Source of the DNA: Paragonimus skrjabini miyazakii
Lineage: Eukaryota > Platyhelminthes > Trematoda > Plagiorchiida > Troglotrematidae
Length of the DNA: 64,000 nucleotides
Assembly: GCA_014338405.1 (NCBI GenBank)
Contig: JTDE01000160.1
Location: 220,905 to 284,904 of the forward strand
Direction of reading: 5' to 3'
Numbering within the stretch: position 1 is the stretch's first letter; the number at the start of each line of letters is the position of its first letter. Of the stretch, positions 40,601 to 54,065 are shown in pieces. Below the pieces are notes generated by a model, which did not search any database, was not told where the DNA came from, and saw only the letters and a list, made by a program, of their open reading frames with translations. The position numbers and the translations under genes are program-made.

Positions 40601-43600
40601 CTGCAGAGTTCGGTTAGAAACAAATAAAGGTCCTTCACTAAGTTTTCAGCATTGTTCATGCACACATTTTTTGTGTGTTCTAGTGATTTGCAGTCGTGAA
40701 TGAAAAGAGTGAGCGTATTGTTAAAAAACGATCATTTCAATGGTGACTTAGCTGACCCAATGTTTCATATACTTTTAATTTAACACATTTATCTTAAGAC
40801 AGATTTAAGACTAACAGTATCATTGTATTCGGTATTCACTCAACTAACAAACTAAACTGTTGATTACACAATATCGTCGGCAACTAGACCATTAGTTACT
40901 AATTTCGTGCCGTTTTTTCCTTATCTAACACATTATTCTGTAAACAATATAAGTCCAGAGCCCTAAATTTAGTTAGGACAACTATAAGAGGTATTGTTGA
41001 ACTTAGAACGAAGAAAGTTTTGCGTCTGACGGCTTCACCGATAATACATATCGAAGTCCAAAATATGTATTCAAACGTGAGTGACGGCCACTTATTTTAC
41101 TGACACCAAATAGTCAGCGCCAATCTGGAGCTGGACTATTTTACCAGCCGCTCTATCAATGTACAATTTTATGTAATTCCTTACCAAAATGTTGGTTTTC
41201 AGTTCACAGTACTTCTGACGATGAACTATCAAATGGTTTTTAACAATATGTAAATGGCAACACTATGCTTGCTACAACCTACTGACAAATCTAATTTTCA
41301 GTAAGCGTGCCGACCGTCTGTTCGGTTAAGCAAGGTTCTGTTAGATCTCTAATTACATTGATATAAAAAATATTCGGAACAAAAATCAAGAAAACGGTGT
41401 GGGTAAGCAAGAAGCAAGTCTGTGCAACCAAGTAATTAATATCAGTTCGGTGTGGATTGATAAGGTGCGAAAATTGGAATAAGTATTTTGGAAATAACAA
41501 AAGTCAGTGTTGTTTATTGTCAAAGTTACGAGGTCCTCAATCGTAAGCTTATTACGACTGCGCAGAAAATACGAATAAGGTAATACGAAGCGGATCAAAC
41601 AAACTGTACGATTCCGTTGAACCCGACTTCCTTCAAACAGACAAACACTGACAGCCAGCTGCGCATACGCAACACTTCTCAAACTCACGTGGGACGGACG
41701 ATCAGTAATGGAGAAGACGGTAGGTGATGGAGAGGCAAATCTATCAGTCCGGTGTGAGGTTTGTTGAGAGGCAATTTAGTTTGAGGTTGCCGAAATTCTG
41801 CTTAACTCGTGTCGTCACTTAAAAGATTGATTAATTAGTTAAATCTATAAACTATCGATGAAACAGTCGACAGTAAGTACTGTTTACTTGCGGATATCTT
41901 CCACCGATCTAATCAATCCGGGTACTAAATTATTTATTTGTCTTATTCCCTACTTCCGAATCTCACAAGTTCCATTCATCCGAAAAATCTTTGTCCTGCA
42001 ACAGATTCACGAACAGTTTTCCTACATTTAACATTTATGTCGTTTACGTACGGTTTGTGAATAAATAATACACATTTTAACTCTTGGGTAAAATTCCGGT
42101 GACGTTTTTGGTGATAAAGCTCTTGAGGTAAAGAACACTTACTTCGCCGCTTTTTAGGCGTGCTTTTTGTCACTTTCACAAGCCAACAGTATTAACCATT
42201 GTAGAAATATGTATCAAATCTTATAGCCATTAGATGATAATATAAAATATTGAGCGTGAGATGGGGTGGCACACGCATAACCTGGAACATTCTAAGATTT
42301 TCCCAAATTTCTCTGAAGAATGCCATGTTTTATCACACAGAGTGAATGTAATTACTGACATATATTTGAATAGAGGAGACAAAAAGCTGACAATGCACGA
42401 TTTATACTCGATTACCAAGCATCACTAAATGACGCATCACGTGATTGACTCATCAAAGACCCTAAACAGACGTTTGCTACGATATGCCGAGGCTACTGCG
42501 ATCAGACATCGTTACTCCATTTTGTGCGTACAAAAAGAACTGTTTGTGACGTTGATGCTGCCGTGACAGAAACCATACTGGTTTTGAACTCTGACCTTTT
42601 GTGATTGTCATGTGGTTTGGAATTTTGTACATTTTAATTTATCTGCAGTAAACGCCAGTAGAGATGCAGCAAAATGTGCTCCAGCATAAATTGTGTAATA
42701 TCAGTCTTTTGTCTGCTCCATTCAAATTTTCAACAAAAATTGGTTGTTTCAAATTTATGTATATATTCCCAAAACTACTATCATCAATTTGGCACGTCAA
42801 TTCAAGATTCTAAAAACCGAAGGAATTCAGCATTATTTTTTACAAACATTTAATACCCTCAGGCTGACAAAGTGATCGCAATCATTCAACCTGATATGGT
42901 TGGTAGTCAAAGTGATGAAAACAGAAAACATTGTAGCACGTCTTCGGATGATGCCGGTAACAAGCAGGTAAGTGACCAATTGTGTTAAAAGATGGAATTA
43001 GGGTAATGAACCTGTCGATCACATGCTCACCAATACAGAACGAACAAGCTAGTTGACTGAATGCAATGTGAAAGGTTGTAATCATAATTTCGTTGAAGCA
43101 TACTGTTTCATCCAGAGATTTACAGAGTGTTCGCGGGATTAAGCTAAACAATTTTCTCTGGATATCTGAGAAGACGGAAATCCACTGGAAAACAGCGGAG
43201 AGCAACCAAGCCGTTTAAATATATTCTATGGAAATGCTGAGTGAACTTAGCTTCTATGATGATTCTTGAAGTCTACACTTGAACTGATATTTCGTGACTA
43301 GTTTCGTCCCTGGTTTGACCATGCAGGCAGAAATAGTCTGAACCGGTTACTTTTCGCTTTGCAATTTGAAGTTCTGATTCACCCTTTATTTACTTAGCCT
43401 AAACAAGGACGAAATCGGAACTAGAGTAACAGCTTAAAGGTGAATAACAAAATACATTACAGAAAATTTCGAACTCTTCCGCCCGTAGTCAGTGGAAAAT
43501 ATCAAACCGAAGTGGACTCATGTTATTAACACCAACTAGTTTTTAAATGCTTTTTAGTTCAAAACACCTACTTTTGAAACTTCCGCGAACAGGCACAGTT

Positions 43601-46600
43601 GAATTTTTCTGTCACACTCCATCAATTTTGCAGAAGGTACTCAAATGGCCACCTGAAATGTTTCCGTTAGGCTCGCACTCCAAAAATAAACTAACAGAAA
43701 TTAACTGGGTGAATTGTGGCTCACAATTTCACAAAGTTTCAGCTTTAGACATCTAAAAAAATGGCTTTAATGCTGGAATTTTTTGCAACACTTTCAGGGG
43801 GCCACTGGTGAGTAATGTGTTAATTGACTACCTTGAAAAAAAAACCGCTTTGCGGTAATTACGTCAGAAAGCGATGAAAATTTAGCTTCCCGAATAAGTC
43901 CTTGTATATCGTCAATGAATTTTAACAGTTTCCAATGCTCGAAAAATGTAGCTATATGTCAGTTTACATGTAATTTTAACACCATGCACGAGATAAACCC
44001 TTAAGTTACCTACGTAAAAAATGTAATTACAGAACTTGCGCAACAAGAGTTATTAGTAGCCAATGAAAATCCCTCTTTGGCAGAAGCAACAGATGTGTGG
44101 GTCTTTATCAAAATGCGCAGGAAGCTGAGTTTAAATTAATACCATGAATAGGCCGATGAGTAGTTGCAGATAATAATGCGTACTTTCTTTGCACATTCGT
44201 CGGTGAAAAGCAAGCAGTTAGAGTGAAAAATAATGCAATTCCGACTAAACAGAGATTGGAACGTTTACTTAGTTAATGATCGCTAATTTTAGCCTAATTT
44301 ATAACAAGTGAAGTAGAACAGTCAGTTGCATTTAAACGCACACAGCCAAACTGCTCAGTAGAATTTGCACACCCATCAATAGTCGTGAATTTTGAACATC
44401 GATTGAGATAGCAGATTCTGACATTATATCTACCATGGGTCTTCTCCGTTAGAAACTGAAAGGTTTCGTACTTGCCGAATATTAAGCAACGACAGGTGTG
44501 TTTAACAGTTTTCAGCCGTAATTGCGTGAACTCCCTGGCTCTGGATTTTAGCAGTCTTTCTGTTCTACCTACGACTACGTTTCTGCAAGGAAAAGAAACC
44601 TGAACGCTGTAAAGGCCAATAGAGAAAAAGAATTTTAACTTTGTTGGGCCAGTCAGCAGCTGACGAGAGTAATGCTAGTTTTATTTCATAAGATGCATTT
44701 CTGTACACGGCGCCACTCACTCTCCTGACGGTACTTCTCAGCTATATCCTTCACAAGAAAAACTGGTTTAAGTTGCTTCCTTGAAAACTACAGTAAATTG
44801 TTTCACAGTCCCTGCCCTATTTCGTTCTTAAGAATTCCAGATAGAAAAATTGGTATCAACACATGAATGGTCTGTGGTATATAGATGTAATATGTTCTTG
44901 ACCTTTCAATATCCAGCTTAGGATCTACCGACGTGTGAGACTTACAAATCTCATGTATTACAATGTTCGTTTTGGCCTCTAATACATTACCCAACCAACA
45001 GATCCGCTGAACTATAATATGAACGTTCAGTTCTGGATGAGTCGAGTTTTTTGGTTCACATGTGAACGATGCTGCAAAGCAGATTCGGACACAGTTGAAT
45101 TCATAGCTTAGCTTCTCAACATGTTTTGCACTTTTTCCAACGAGGAACATCCCATTAGCATGAAGATCTCAGGCCTCTTAAGACGGAATCAAAAGCTTGT
45201 TTAATCTTTAAACTGAATTTCTCAGCGGAAACAAGGCTAAGTGAACTCTTCCTAGCTACGCCATCAATTTGTTGAAAACTTTCAGATATAAAAACCTAAA
45301 ACTAGCTTTATGTCCACGGTAAATGGAACAGTTTCAAACAGGCAATTTGAGTGAAAGTTTAAGCGAGGTACATTTGAAATTGATCACAAATGTGAAGTAC
45401 TGTTTCTTACAATAACAGGATGTATAATAAAAACTTCAGAACATTAGAGCAAATCAGGAGCTTCATTCACAGTATGCACAACTTGCTATTGACGAAGTAG
45501 TTTTAGAATGTTAATTAACCATTACGCCAGCCGAGAGCACGTATGTCATGCACTGTTAGAACGGATCCCAAGGGAATGGCTGATATGTTGCTCCTGAATA
45601 TATGATAGAATTGTAAACCTTTTGTTCACCCATACTATGGTGGTTTCGACGATGTCACAAAGTGAAAAAACCATACTGAATATTCAACTTATTGCTGTGC
45701 AGACTATTCCGTCAGTTGATTTGATGTGACTATGTAATACACGGTATCTTTGTTCGTCGTAGGTTCAATTGCAAGATACACTCATCAATGTTTTGTTTAC
45801 AAGTTTATTTTTTCATTATTACCTATTGTTCTTAATCACACTCTAGTCATTAACGGGAGTGAAGTCAGGAAAAAACAATTCATATCACAACTTGCTTTGC
45901 ATTACCGTCCTGTCGAAATGTCAAGATGAAATCAATGGTTCAAGCATACCAGTAAGAAAAACGTAAATGATACCAAAAACAATCCAATTTCTCTAAAGAA
46001 ATATCTAGCAAATACACCTCGCCAAAGTTTGACATGAAAATTCATACCAGTCAGTCAATAGAGATGGGACAAACCTGATTCTTATAAACAGTATTGACCT
46101 TAGTCAGATCTGCTCCAGTCCGACAAACCTTCATCATCTGTATCACTCGCTTTTTGAGAGATGGACTGAACCTCGTCAACCAACAACTCACATGAATTTG
46201 ACTCATTAGGCCGACTTTAACAAGTTTATCAACCGTTGAATGTCTTGCACTTTTGTCGGCCAACATATACGATAGAACTGTGTGAGGTCGAATGGACTAA
46301 TGAAAGTCGTTTGTAGGAACGAGTAATAGACGCTAACCAAATGAATAACGGACACTCTTAAAGGGTTATATAGACAGTGTTTGCCGATACATCCATCGTA
46401 GCATCCAACAGCATTGTTCATTGTGAATGAATATTCAGTCAACTGCTGCTCTCACGTAACAATGCAAAGTTGAGCGGCGACTTAATAGTTTTTGCACAAA
46501 TTGTGATTGCCGGACTGCTGCAAGATGAAAGTCGTAAACCTCCTTGTCCATCTCATGTCTAGTAGTTTATCAATCCACTTCCATGGATTATTCTGAGTTC

Positions 46601-49600
46601 AAATACTTTCAAAGAACACCAAACTGTTGGATGTATCATTCAATCAGCTCACGAAGGGAATCACAGCTAATCAACAAACGCAGTTTGAGGTTGTCTGAAG
46701 AGTAAAGTTTGTGGGGGTGCGAATGAAAAACGGCACTAGTTTAAAGGGTCAACTGATGACGATTGCGGCTAACCACTGATTTATTGTGGATGTGATGGCG
46801 CATACTTTAGTTTTTGCATCCTGTGCACTTTTAATTCCGTGTTGTGCTCCGAAAGCTTTTCCCTGAAGAATAAATGGAAATATCCTTCTACAAGCCAAAT
46901 AAAGTCATTAGAATTGTTTTACTCGTTAGACAAAATGGAGACCATGCTACACGTTAATACCTCATTCAACATGTAAAGGGATTAAGATACAACCATCAAA
47001 CAAACGGAAATATCGAAAATGCAGTGTTTGAGAGAACAAAACGGTATAATTGATTGTACAATTTTCAAGGGTATTTGATTCCTGGTTACCATGACTCTTC
47101 GACTTTGTGCTTTAATTAAACGTCTGAAGACGTGTATACCTCTCAGGCTTCTAAGAGTTCTCAGTCCACCATACCAGGTGTTTGCTAATTGATTAGTGCA
47201 CTCACTTGTACCTTTCAGAGAGAAGATGCCAATGTATGGCAAACGGAATGATTGACCCGGCTGATAGCATTAACGTTTTTGACATAACTGAAAAACCTAT
47301 ATTTTTTCTCGACGTAACATCCATTTTACAAAAGGTTTACTGGAAGAGTTCGCACTGTGGCCAACAGCCTCATAGGTCTATACACTCTCAGAGGAATTGA
47401 AACAGTCGATCTGTATTTATGTACACAGCATATATATGACGTGGCGATAAGAGGCCAATCAATGTGATGGTTTGCATACATGTGCGTGACGAAGTATGAC
47501 AATGACAGGCTATGAGAAATTGTTCGTAGATGTGGTGTTTATAAGGGGGAGATAGATGACATACTGTGTGTCGTTAGCGAACAAACCGAGCTAAAAGACA
47601 TCTCCCCCATTTTCATCTCGGTCGCCACTAACATAAAGTTGAAATCAGGATCTGAATTTAACTGTGAGCTGGCCTTTCTGGTCGTTCTTAATCGACAATG
47701 TGCTGAAGGATCATGTCAAAGCAAACTCTGGAGAAAATAAAACTGCAGTAGGCAGTGAACCTACTTCAGACGCTCTATTACTGACTCATATTTAAAGGTG
47801 ATAAACATCATGACTGAAAGAGCAATGAGAAAATGAGACAGGATATGTGTACCGGCAAATTATCCATCCTGCTTACGTTCTCTTCACGGAACAGCTTCAA
47901 GGAGAAACATCAGGGACTACGTAGCATGAAGTAACGTTCTGAGAAGGAAGCGTCTCCAGTAAAATAAACGATGTATATTTCGTTGTGAATCAAAATGGAT
48001 ACGTTCACTGGAACGATAACTAGAATACCCAATGTTGCTGTCAACAGAACATTCTAAATTAACCAACTCCATTGTTGTAGCAACTATGTCCCAGCTTTAT
48101 TTTTACCGCTAAGGGTTAAACTACATGATTGTTAGGCTTACTCATCTATTCGCCCATTTTCTTGACCACCTGAAACTGGTCACGTGAGTAGCGCGACCAG
48201 GCGTTTAGCTAAACGATTTTCTAAGCATCCTTCAGTATGGATCAATCGTAGAGTAAGTGAGACATAATCCAGCATGTTCTTGACATACTTCATCTACTCG
48301 AATCACACCCTCAACCTGGCCATCACTTTTTGAACGAGTTACCAAGTAATGGCAGTCAGACAAAAGCCAAAAAATACCGAATTTCAACTACCACCGAAAT
48401 GATCTAAATAAGATCAAACAATCTATTCCCTAGCACCTAAAAAACTTTATTCACAGATCTCGCTAATCTAAGGATCCATCTCCCACACCATAACCGATCA
48501 AAATGTAATGATTATATTTGTGGAAAAAATTGTTACTTAATTCTAGCAGACTTTTGTCTCCATTTGTATCCGTGACGTGGTTGGCTGTACTTATACCTGT
48601 TAATCAATTTGTCTGTTTCAACCTGGCGACATTGCTACAGAAAACTTTGTGAATATGGGTTGAGGAAAAATAACGGAAATACAACAAAAACTACTAATGT
48701 GCATGTGCTGCAAAGGTTTAGACGCAATACAACATGTTAAGTGGACGTTGCATAATTCGGTAATTTCATTTTTGCACTTAACTGTGAATCTCTTAAAACA
48801 TCAATAAAGAGGTGTAAAACACAGGGGAAATAGATAATGAAGCTGCTAACAAAGTCACGAACTGTCCAATTCGAACTGTTTGGTTCGCTTCTTCACAGAT
48901 ACTATAAAGGAAATTGAGGTATTTTTTACAAACCACTCTACATACACCCTTATATTTGTGCTCTCAGTAAGCAAATTTAGTCGTCTGAGTGCTGTCATGT
49001 CTTCTCACTTGCGTTTACTTATTCTAAAGAAAATTTTTCGTCTAACGAGTGCCGTGATTTTGGCTACATCCTCAACAACAGTTGTTTTCGCACATTTAAG
49101 TTCTAGTAGTTAGTATTAATTGATGGCTGTCAGCCCCATCCAGGCGGAAATGTTTTAGAAGGTTTTTCATCAGATACATCAAAACCAAGTCGATGCCAGG
49201 TTCCTGAAGTTAATATGTCTCAGTGCATTATGCTTCTCTAAAGAATTTGGAATCAAATTTGTGGCTAAAAATGTCAATGGATTACGTGGCTAGTGAAATC
49301 GTAAGCGCTGATAAAAAAAATTGAGGTAATCTAAAACTAATCTGAATTTTGCGCCATGACGAACGTTCCTCGGGATAACTTTGAAATAACTGTTAAACTG
49401 AGAGGGAGTACTTTTGGGAATCCTTGAATCATGTTAATTGTAATCACATTTTCAATACTGTTCTTCTAAAACAGTCATTTTATCAGCACTTAAATTGACG
49501 CAATTGGTCATTTTGTGCAACTGTATATTATGATATTGGGAAGCAGATTGGTTGTGTACATCTTATTTCACAAACAAAAACATGGTCAACGGATTTTATG

Positions 49601-50290
49601 TTTAATTACAGAACTTCCGTCAACACAATTTTTCCGCATATTTCATATCTGGATGTGGATTTCTCCACAATTTTCTTCAAAATACACCACCGTCTAAAAT
49701 TTGGTTTGATCTTTTGATGTTTTGCACGTACACATGTCGTAAATATATATGTTCAAAGGAAAAAACGGATGCAAGGTGTTCTGCACAGATTATAGTAGAC
49801 AGAATTTCTTTACGGTGAACCGTGTTTTGCGTTTACCTACTAGCTGGAAAACGACGAACTCAGTAAACGATCAACCTAAAATGTTCAAAATTAACTTGGA
49901 TGAGCCACGGACCACGCAGTTATTCTTACATCTAATATAAACTGCAAATTTTGATAGGCGCAGTTTTAATAATAATCCGGGTAGTCCAAAAGCACGCTGT
50001 AGATTTCTCTACGTACTGTCAGAAGCTATCCAATTATGCATTGAGTTGCTTACCCGGTACTCATAAAGTTAAACACCTGAAGGATATAACTTTCCGACGT
50101 TTCATTGAATGTGGATGTTTGTTTTAAGAATAAAATTATCTAAATAATAAATGAGAGCCGTTCCAGTCATGAGAGTTGACTATATTAACTCCAGTAAATT
50201 TTTGGCGATTAATACATATCAGATTGAATTTGCAAATGTTTTATGCTGATACGTGCACCTCAACCTGCTCGGCAACACGGATTAACTCAC
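40601..50290 (-). other. Semaphorin intron, about 9.7 kb
   Basis: Phase-0 GT-AG intron between exons B and C. It holds a decayed Gypsy reverse transcriptase at 46051-46442, a small inverted repeat near 47.5 kb and a hammerhead-like half-site near 43.3 kb. Other open frames in it (41386-41688, 42882-43205, 44803-45150, 46982-47242) match nothing I recognise. Confidence 0.75.
46051..46442 (-). mobile_element. Gypsy (Ty3-like) LTR retrotransposon reverse-transcriptase relic
   Basis: Two overlapping minus-strand frames together follow the order of a Gypsy reverse transcriptase. The first (46442-46206) shows VSVIHLVSVYYS, like 'FSxxDLxSGYxQ'. It then gives TTFISPFDLTQFYRICWP, like 'KTAFxTPFGLYEFxRMPFG', and QDIQRLI, like 'xTFQRLM'. 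After a frameshift near 46227 the second frame (46266-46051) gives VDKLVKVGL and FSPSLKKRVIQMMKV, like 'FSPSLEEHxxHLxxV'. The catalytic YLDD block reads CWLTR with bases missing, so the enzyme is dead. About ten residues are also missing after the SGYxQ block. I saw no RNase H, integrase or LTRs around it. It lies inside the 9.7-kb semaphorin intron, in the gene's own orientation. Confidence 0.6.
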
Positions 50291-50720
50291 ATCTGTAATG
50301 GTTGTCAACGAGGAGTCAAGACTTCTTCGAATTTGTTGAAACTTTATGTTGGTTGTTAAACCTGCGCCATCTCTGGGGCTAGCAGCTTTCGAAGGCATGA
50401 AGGATATATTAGTATTCGAACTGGAAAATTTCGACAGGCGTGCAAGCACCTCGTTTGTAGTCCTTGCACGATGGGGTATCAGACGAATTAGATCACTCTG
50501 ATGAATTACACGGTCTACGTCAGACAAACGATAAGCGCACAACGCCAGTGGTCTCATAAACCCAAGTTTCGCCTGTTGGATTGGTGCCAGAAATGGGTCA
50601 ACTTCAGAGAACAGAGCGTAGATGACCGAATCCTTCTCAGCTGAATGAGCAACTTTGGCCTGAGTCATCGTAATCAGGTTGTTGTACTCAATATCTTCTG
50701 CAAGTCGTTCGAAGTTGGAC
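50291..50720 (-). CDS. Semaphorin-like gene, internal sema-domain exon B
   Basis: Second recognised exon of the minus-strand sema gene. The acceptor is a strong tract, ttcttattttag, before 50720. The donor is GAT|GTGAGT, with the intron starting at 50290. The 430 bases contribute one base to the split Arg codon and then 143 full codons, ending in phase 0. Residues 1-75 carry the propeller strand pattern of the family: DSVIYALFSEVDPF followed by ALCAYRLSDVDRVI. This corresponds to the usual 'VIYGVFTT...' and 'SAVCAFxxxDI' blocks. The last 65 or so residues, rich in Ser, Thr, Asn and Arg, have no counterpart I recognise and lie where other semaphorins have the linker to the PRPGxC motif. The open frame continues upstream of the acceptor only by read-through of intron. 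Phase compatibility with both neighbours is the main reason for trusting these boundaries. Confidence 0.88.
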
Positions 50721-53700
50721 CTAAAATAAGAAAAATTCAAGCGACACTCAAGACAACATTTGTTAAAAGTGGAGGGTAACCATTTTATCACCTTCCATGA
50801 TAAATTCATGTTATGTACATCGTTTCGCTCTAACAATATGATTTTACATCGAGCTGGTTAACAGATTTTAGGCCACCGCCGACAGTTAATTGTATCAATC
50901 CTAATAAATTCACACTCTAAACAAAAATCTTGGATTTTAAGGCAACACAATTATATCTTAATAGAGTTGCTCAGTTGACGCAGTAGAACAAAGGTGCAAA
51001 CGATTTAAAATCTACTGGGGGGAAATAGTTATTTTGAGCAACTCAACACCTCGAATAAGATTTCCGTAAGCCTACTGATGGTAGATCCCACGCATGAAAA
51101 AAATCAGTTGATAAAACTTCTGTTTACCTTGAAAGGTCACAGTATATCAGTCTTCATACTTTAAAATGTTATAGCTGGAAATCATCGGAGATTATATAAG
51201 TACATGTGATCCAGTGTTTCAGATGTGAATGTAAGATTTCTTTCTTCAGATAAACAAAGCCGAATTGAACATTTTATTCATAATTCATAGTGGGAGTGCA
51301 GTGGTAGATGTGTCTTGTACATCATTTGCAATCGAGCCTGTAGTCTCTTAACTTGCACTGAACACCATGCCATTTATATTCAAAAACCACCCGTAGGCTG
51401 TCTGAAACCTATAGGCCGCCTGATGATGGATAAGCTTTCAAGAGTTATACATTTGTCTGTACAGGTTTTGCATCAATGAGTGCTAAGTACGGTTTAGCAA
51501 AGAAGTGGTTTTATATATCGTCGAATTATGAGTAGGAACAAAAAGCGACTACCCCACAATTATGAGGTAAAATACACCTTAGTGTTGATGCATAGGAGCC
51601 CGAAACAGTTAGTCCACTTATCCCAGTTGAAAAAGTAATCAGAAGACCAACATTGTGGAATAACGTCATTCCTTGCAATCCACTTAGCCAAAAAAAGGTG
51701 AGTACATACTGTGAAAAAACAGTTCGGAGCACATGAAGCCAAAGCAAAGGAGACAACAAAGGTTATACATCCTGTGATCAAACTCATTCAATGACAAGAC
51801 TAACACTACGATAAGTTGCTTCTGGTACACAAAACGAGTTTCAACCGCATGGGTAGCAGAGCTTCGACCAGCTTCAGTGAAAAGGAAACTTCCGTTGTTC
51901 TGATTTAGTTTGATTCTTTCGGTTTTTTATACATTAAAGAATACAGATTCGTAGCTGTTGAAGCTTTTAGAGATAAGAGCATTCTGCAGTTCCCCTTTCT
52001 GTTGACCCTTGTTTCCAGATGGATACGTAGGGCTTACGTGATTCTTAATGCTGGTTTACTATGGGAATTTCAAACCGTCGTATTGTTGCGCCACTAATCA
52101 GAGTTTCAAGCTTCGTTTAAAGTATTACGCGCTAGCTGATTACCTTGTTTCGATCAATTCTTCGACCTAAACAATTAATTTTTGCAATATCCACACCAAG
52201 ATAGTAGTCACTGCTGACTTTTAATCAACTAAAAGGAGGCACTCAAATGTGGCCAGCCAAATGAACCAGCTTGGTTATCTAGTAGCGATTACTTCGTCCC
52301 TTGGACATGCTTACGTCACCGCGGTTGAATGAGAGCCGCTTGAAAGAATATGTTGTTTTCGCTTCAAAAGTCGATTCTATACGTTCAAGCGAAATTGGTG
52401 TTCCCCAGATCATTACAGTATAACATACATATTTGTCCACTAAGTTTGTAAGGCTTTTCAGGCGGACCATGAAATTAACAAGTCCAGCTGTCTGAATAAC
52501 GAAAATCAAACTAATTTTGACCCAAGAAAGATACAGGCTGTAATCGATCTATTCAAGTGGGGCGATTTTAAGCCAGAGCCGGTAATTGTTTTTCTTGGCA
52601 CATCAACAACGATGGCATCAATCAAAGCACACTGTGTACAATCAGTAATAAAATTTAATTATTCAGTAAATTGTAGACTATCAAAAACAACATAAAATAC
52701 ATAACTGCAACAGTTTCAATCAACCCCATCGCCTACTGTTTTGATGTTCACTACCAAGTTTATAAAAATACCTGCCCTCTTTGCTCCGGGCCCAGACTAC
52801 TTCACATTATCTAAAACCTAATTGATCATCCCCGCTTCAGAGCATTATTACTAGTGCTAAGACATATTACATGTCATTCTGAATTACAATACTGCTCACC
52901 ATTAGCCAGGTGTACTTCTGTGGGAGTTTGTAATATGTGGCAACTGGCCGCAGTTCGCTGTTCCTTGGAACACATTTATTTGTGTTTGTTACTTAGTGGA
53001 TTTTCGTATACCCATTAGTCACTGAATACAACCTTTTCATCTGGAGCATATCTTGTACTTCAGATATGTCATATTCTTACGTGACGGTCAAAAATAAGCA
53101 ATCATTGATTGGTAAGCAAATATGTTCATTCTACACTTCGTCTGTATATTTAAACTTTTGCTGGATTCCTGTTAGCATAGCTTCAAGTCATACTTTCGTC
53201 TTTATACAAGGCTTAATTAAAAATGCAAAAAATGGATAAACCATAACTGTTAGATAGGCCTGAATTTCACGGACAACCTCTGTTCACCAATTTTGACAAA
53301 ACTTAAACGACGGCCCATTTCTTGGAGGAGAAATATTCAATTATGACCTCCTTCTTGTAGGTATCACCAATTCGGTTTCTTGCGTAAAATGTGTTTTCAG
53401 TTCGGCAGCTCCGTCCGACGTTTTTAAACTATTTCTTTAATTCGCCAATAACGATAGAGTACATAGGTCGCGAGATGTTAACATTCCGTTCAATCTCTCC
53501 AGTAATGAACGAAATACATTAGAATATATAAGGCATGTGGGTGACAAAATCAACAGAAACATTCAACGATTGAGTGTACTGATGACAGTCCTTGTTTTCT
53601 GTAAACCCAATTGCTGACCGTTTCTATTTTTTTGCCAACCGCATGCCCTATATATTTTAATGTTTTATGTTCGTGACTGAAGAAAGTGAATGAAATGTTT

Positions 53701-54065
53701 GCATCCCGCGACATATATCTTCTATCGTTATTGATGAACTGGATCTTTCTGACCCTTTGTTACCTAGCATGCATACAGTCAGTTTCGGCACAATGGACTA
53801 TTAGACCAGAAGTTTCCGTTAATCGATCCAAGCATAGGGTTTAACAAGTTTGGGATTTAAAGCAATTTATCCGTCCGTACGTCCTCATCAACCCTTAAAC
53901 ACTAATCTATAAAGTTTGTTAATTTACCACTCCCACTGAAACGCCGATTACGATATCCATATCGTGATACCTATTCCATGTTCAAAAATAGCATAAACGT
54001 CAAACACTCTAGTGCTACACAAATTACACAATGAGATGAAATGCACAATAAAATTTGAAACGAAC
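50721..54065 (-). other. Semaphorin intron, about 3.3 kb
   Basis: GT-AG intron between exons A and B. The donor GTTCGT is weaker than the others; the acceptor tttag is strong. It splits an Arg codon after its second base. It contains a few short open frames (51526-51787 and 52279-52509, minus strand) with no family resemblance. A 26-base stretch at 52135-52160 recurs at 39814. Confidence 0.8.

Noticed and set aside
40405..40617. Plus-strand 70-codon frame
   Set aside because: It is the antisense shadow of semaphorin exon C, whose homology and splice sites are on the minus strand.
44803..45150. 115-codon minus-strand frame with RICWLGNVL, resembling the RWLGHV block of RTE elements
   Set aside because: Only this short string fits; flanking residues do not follow the RTE order.
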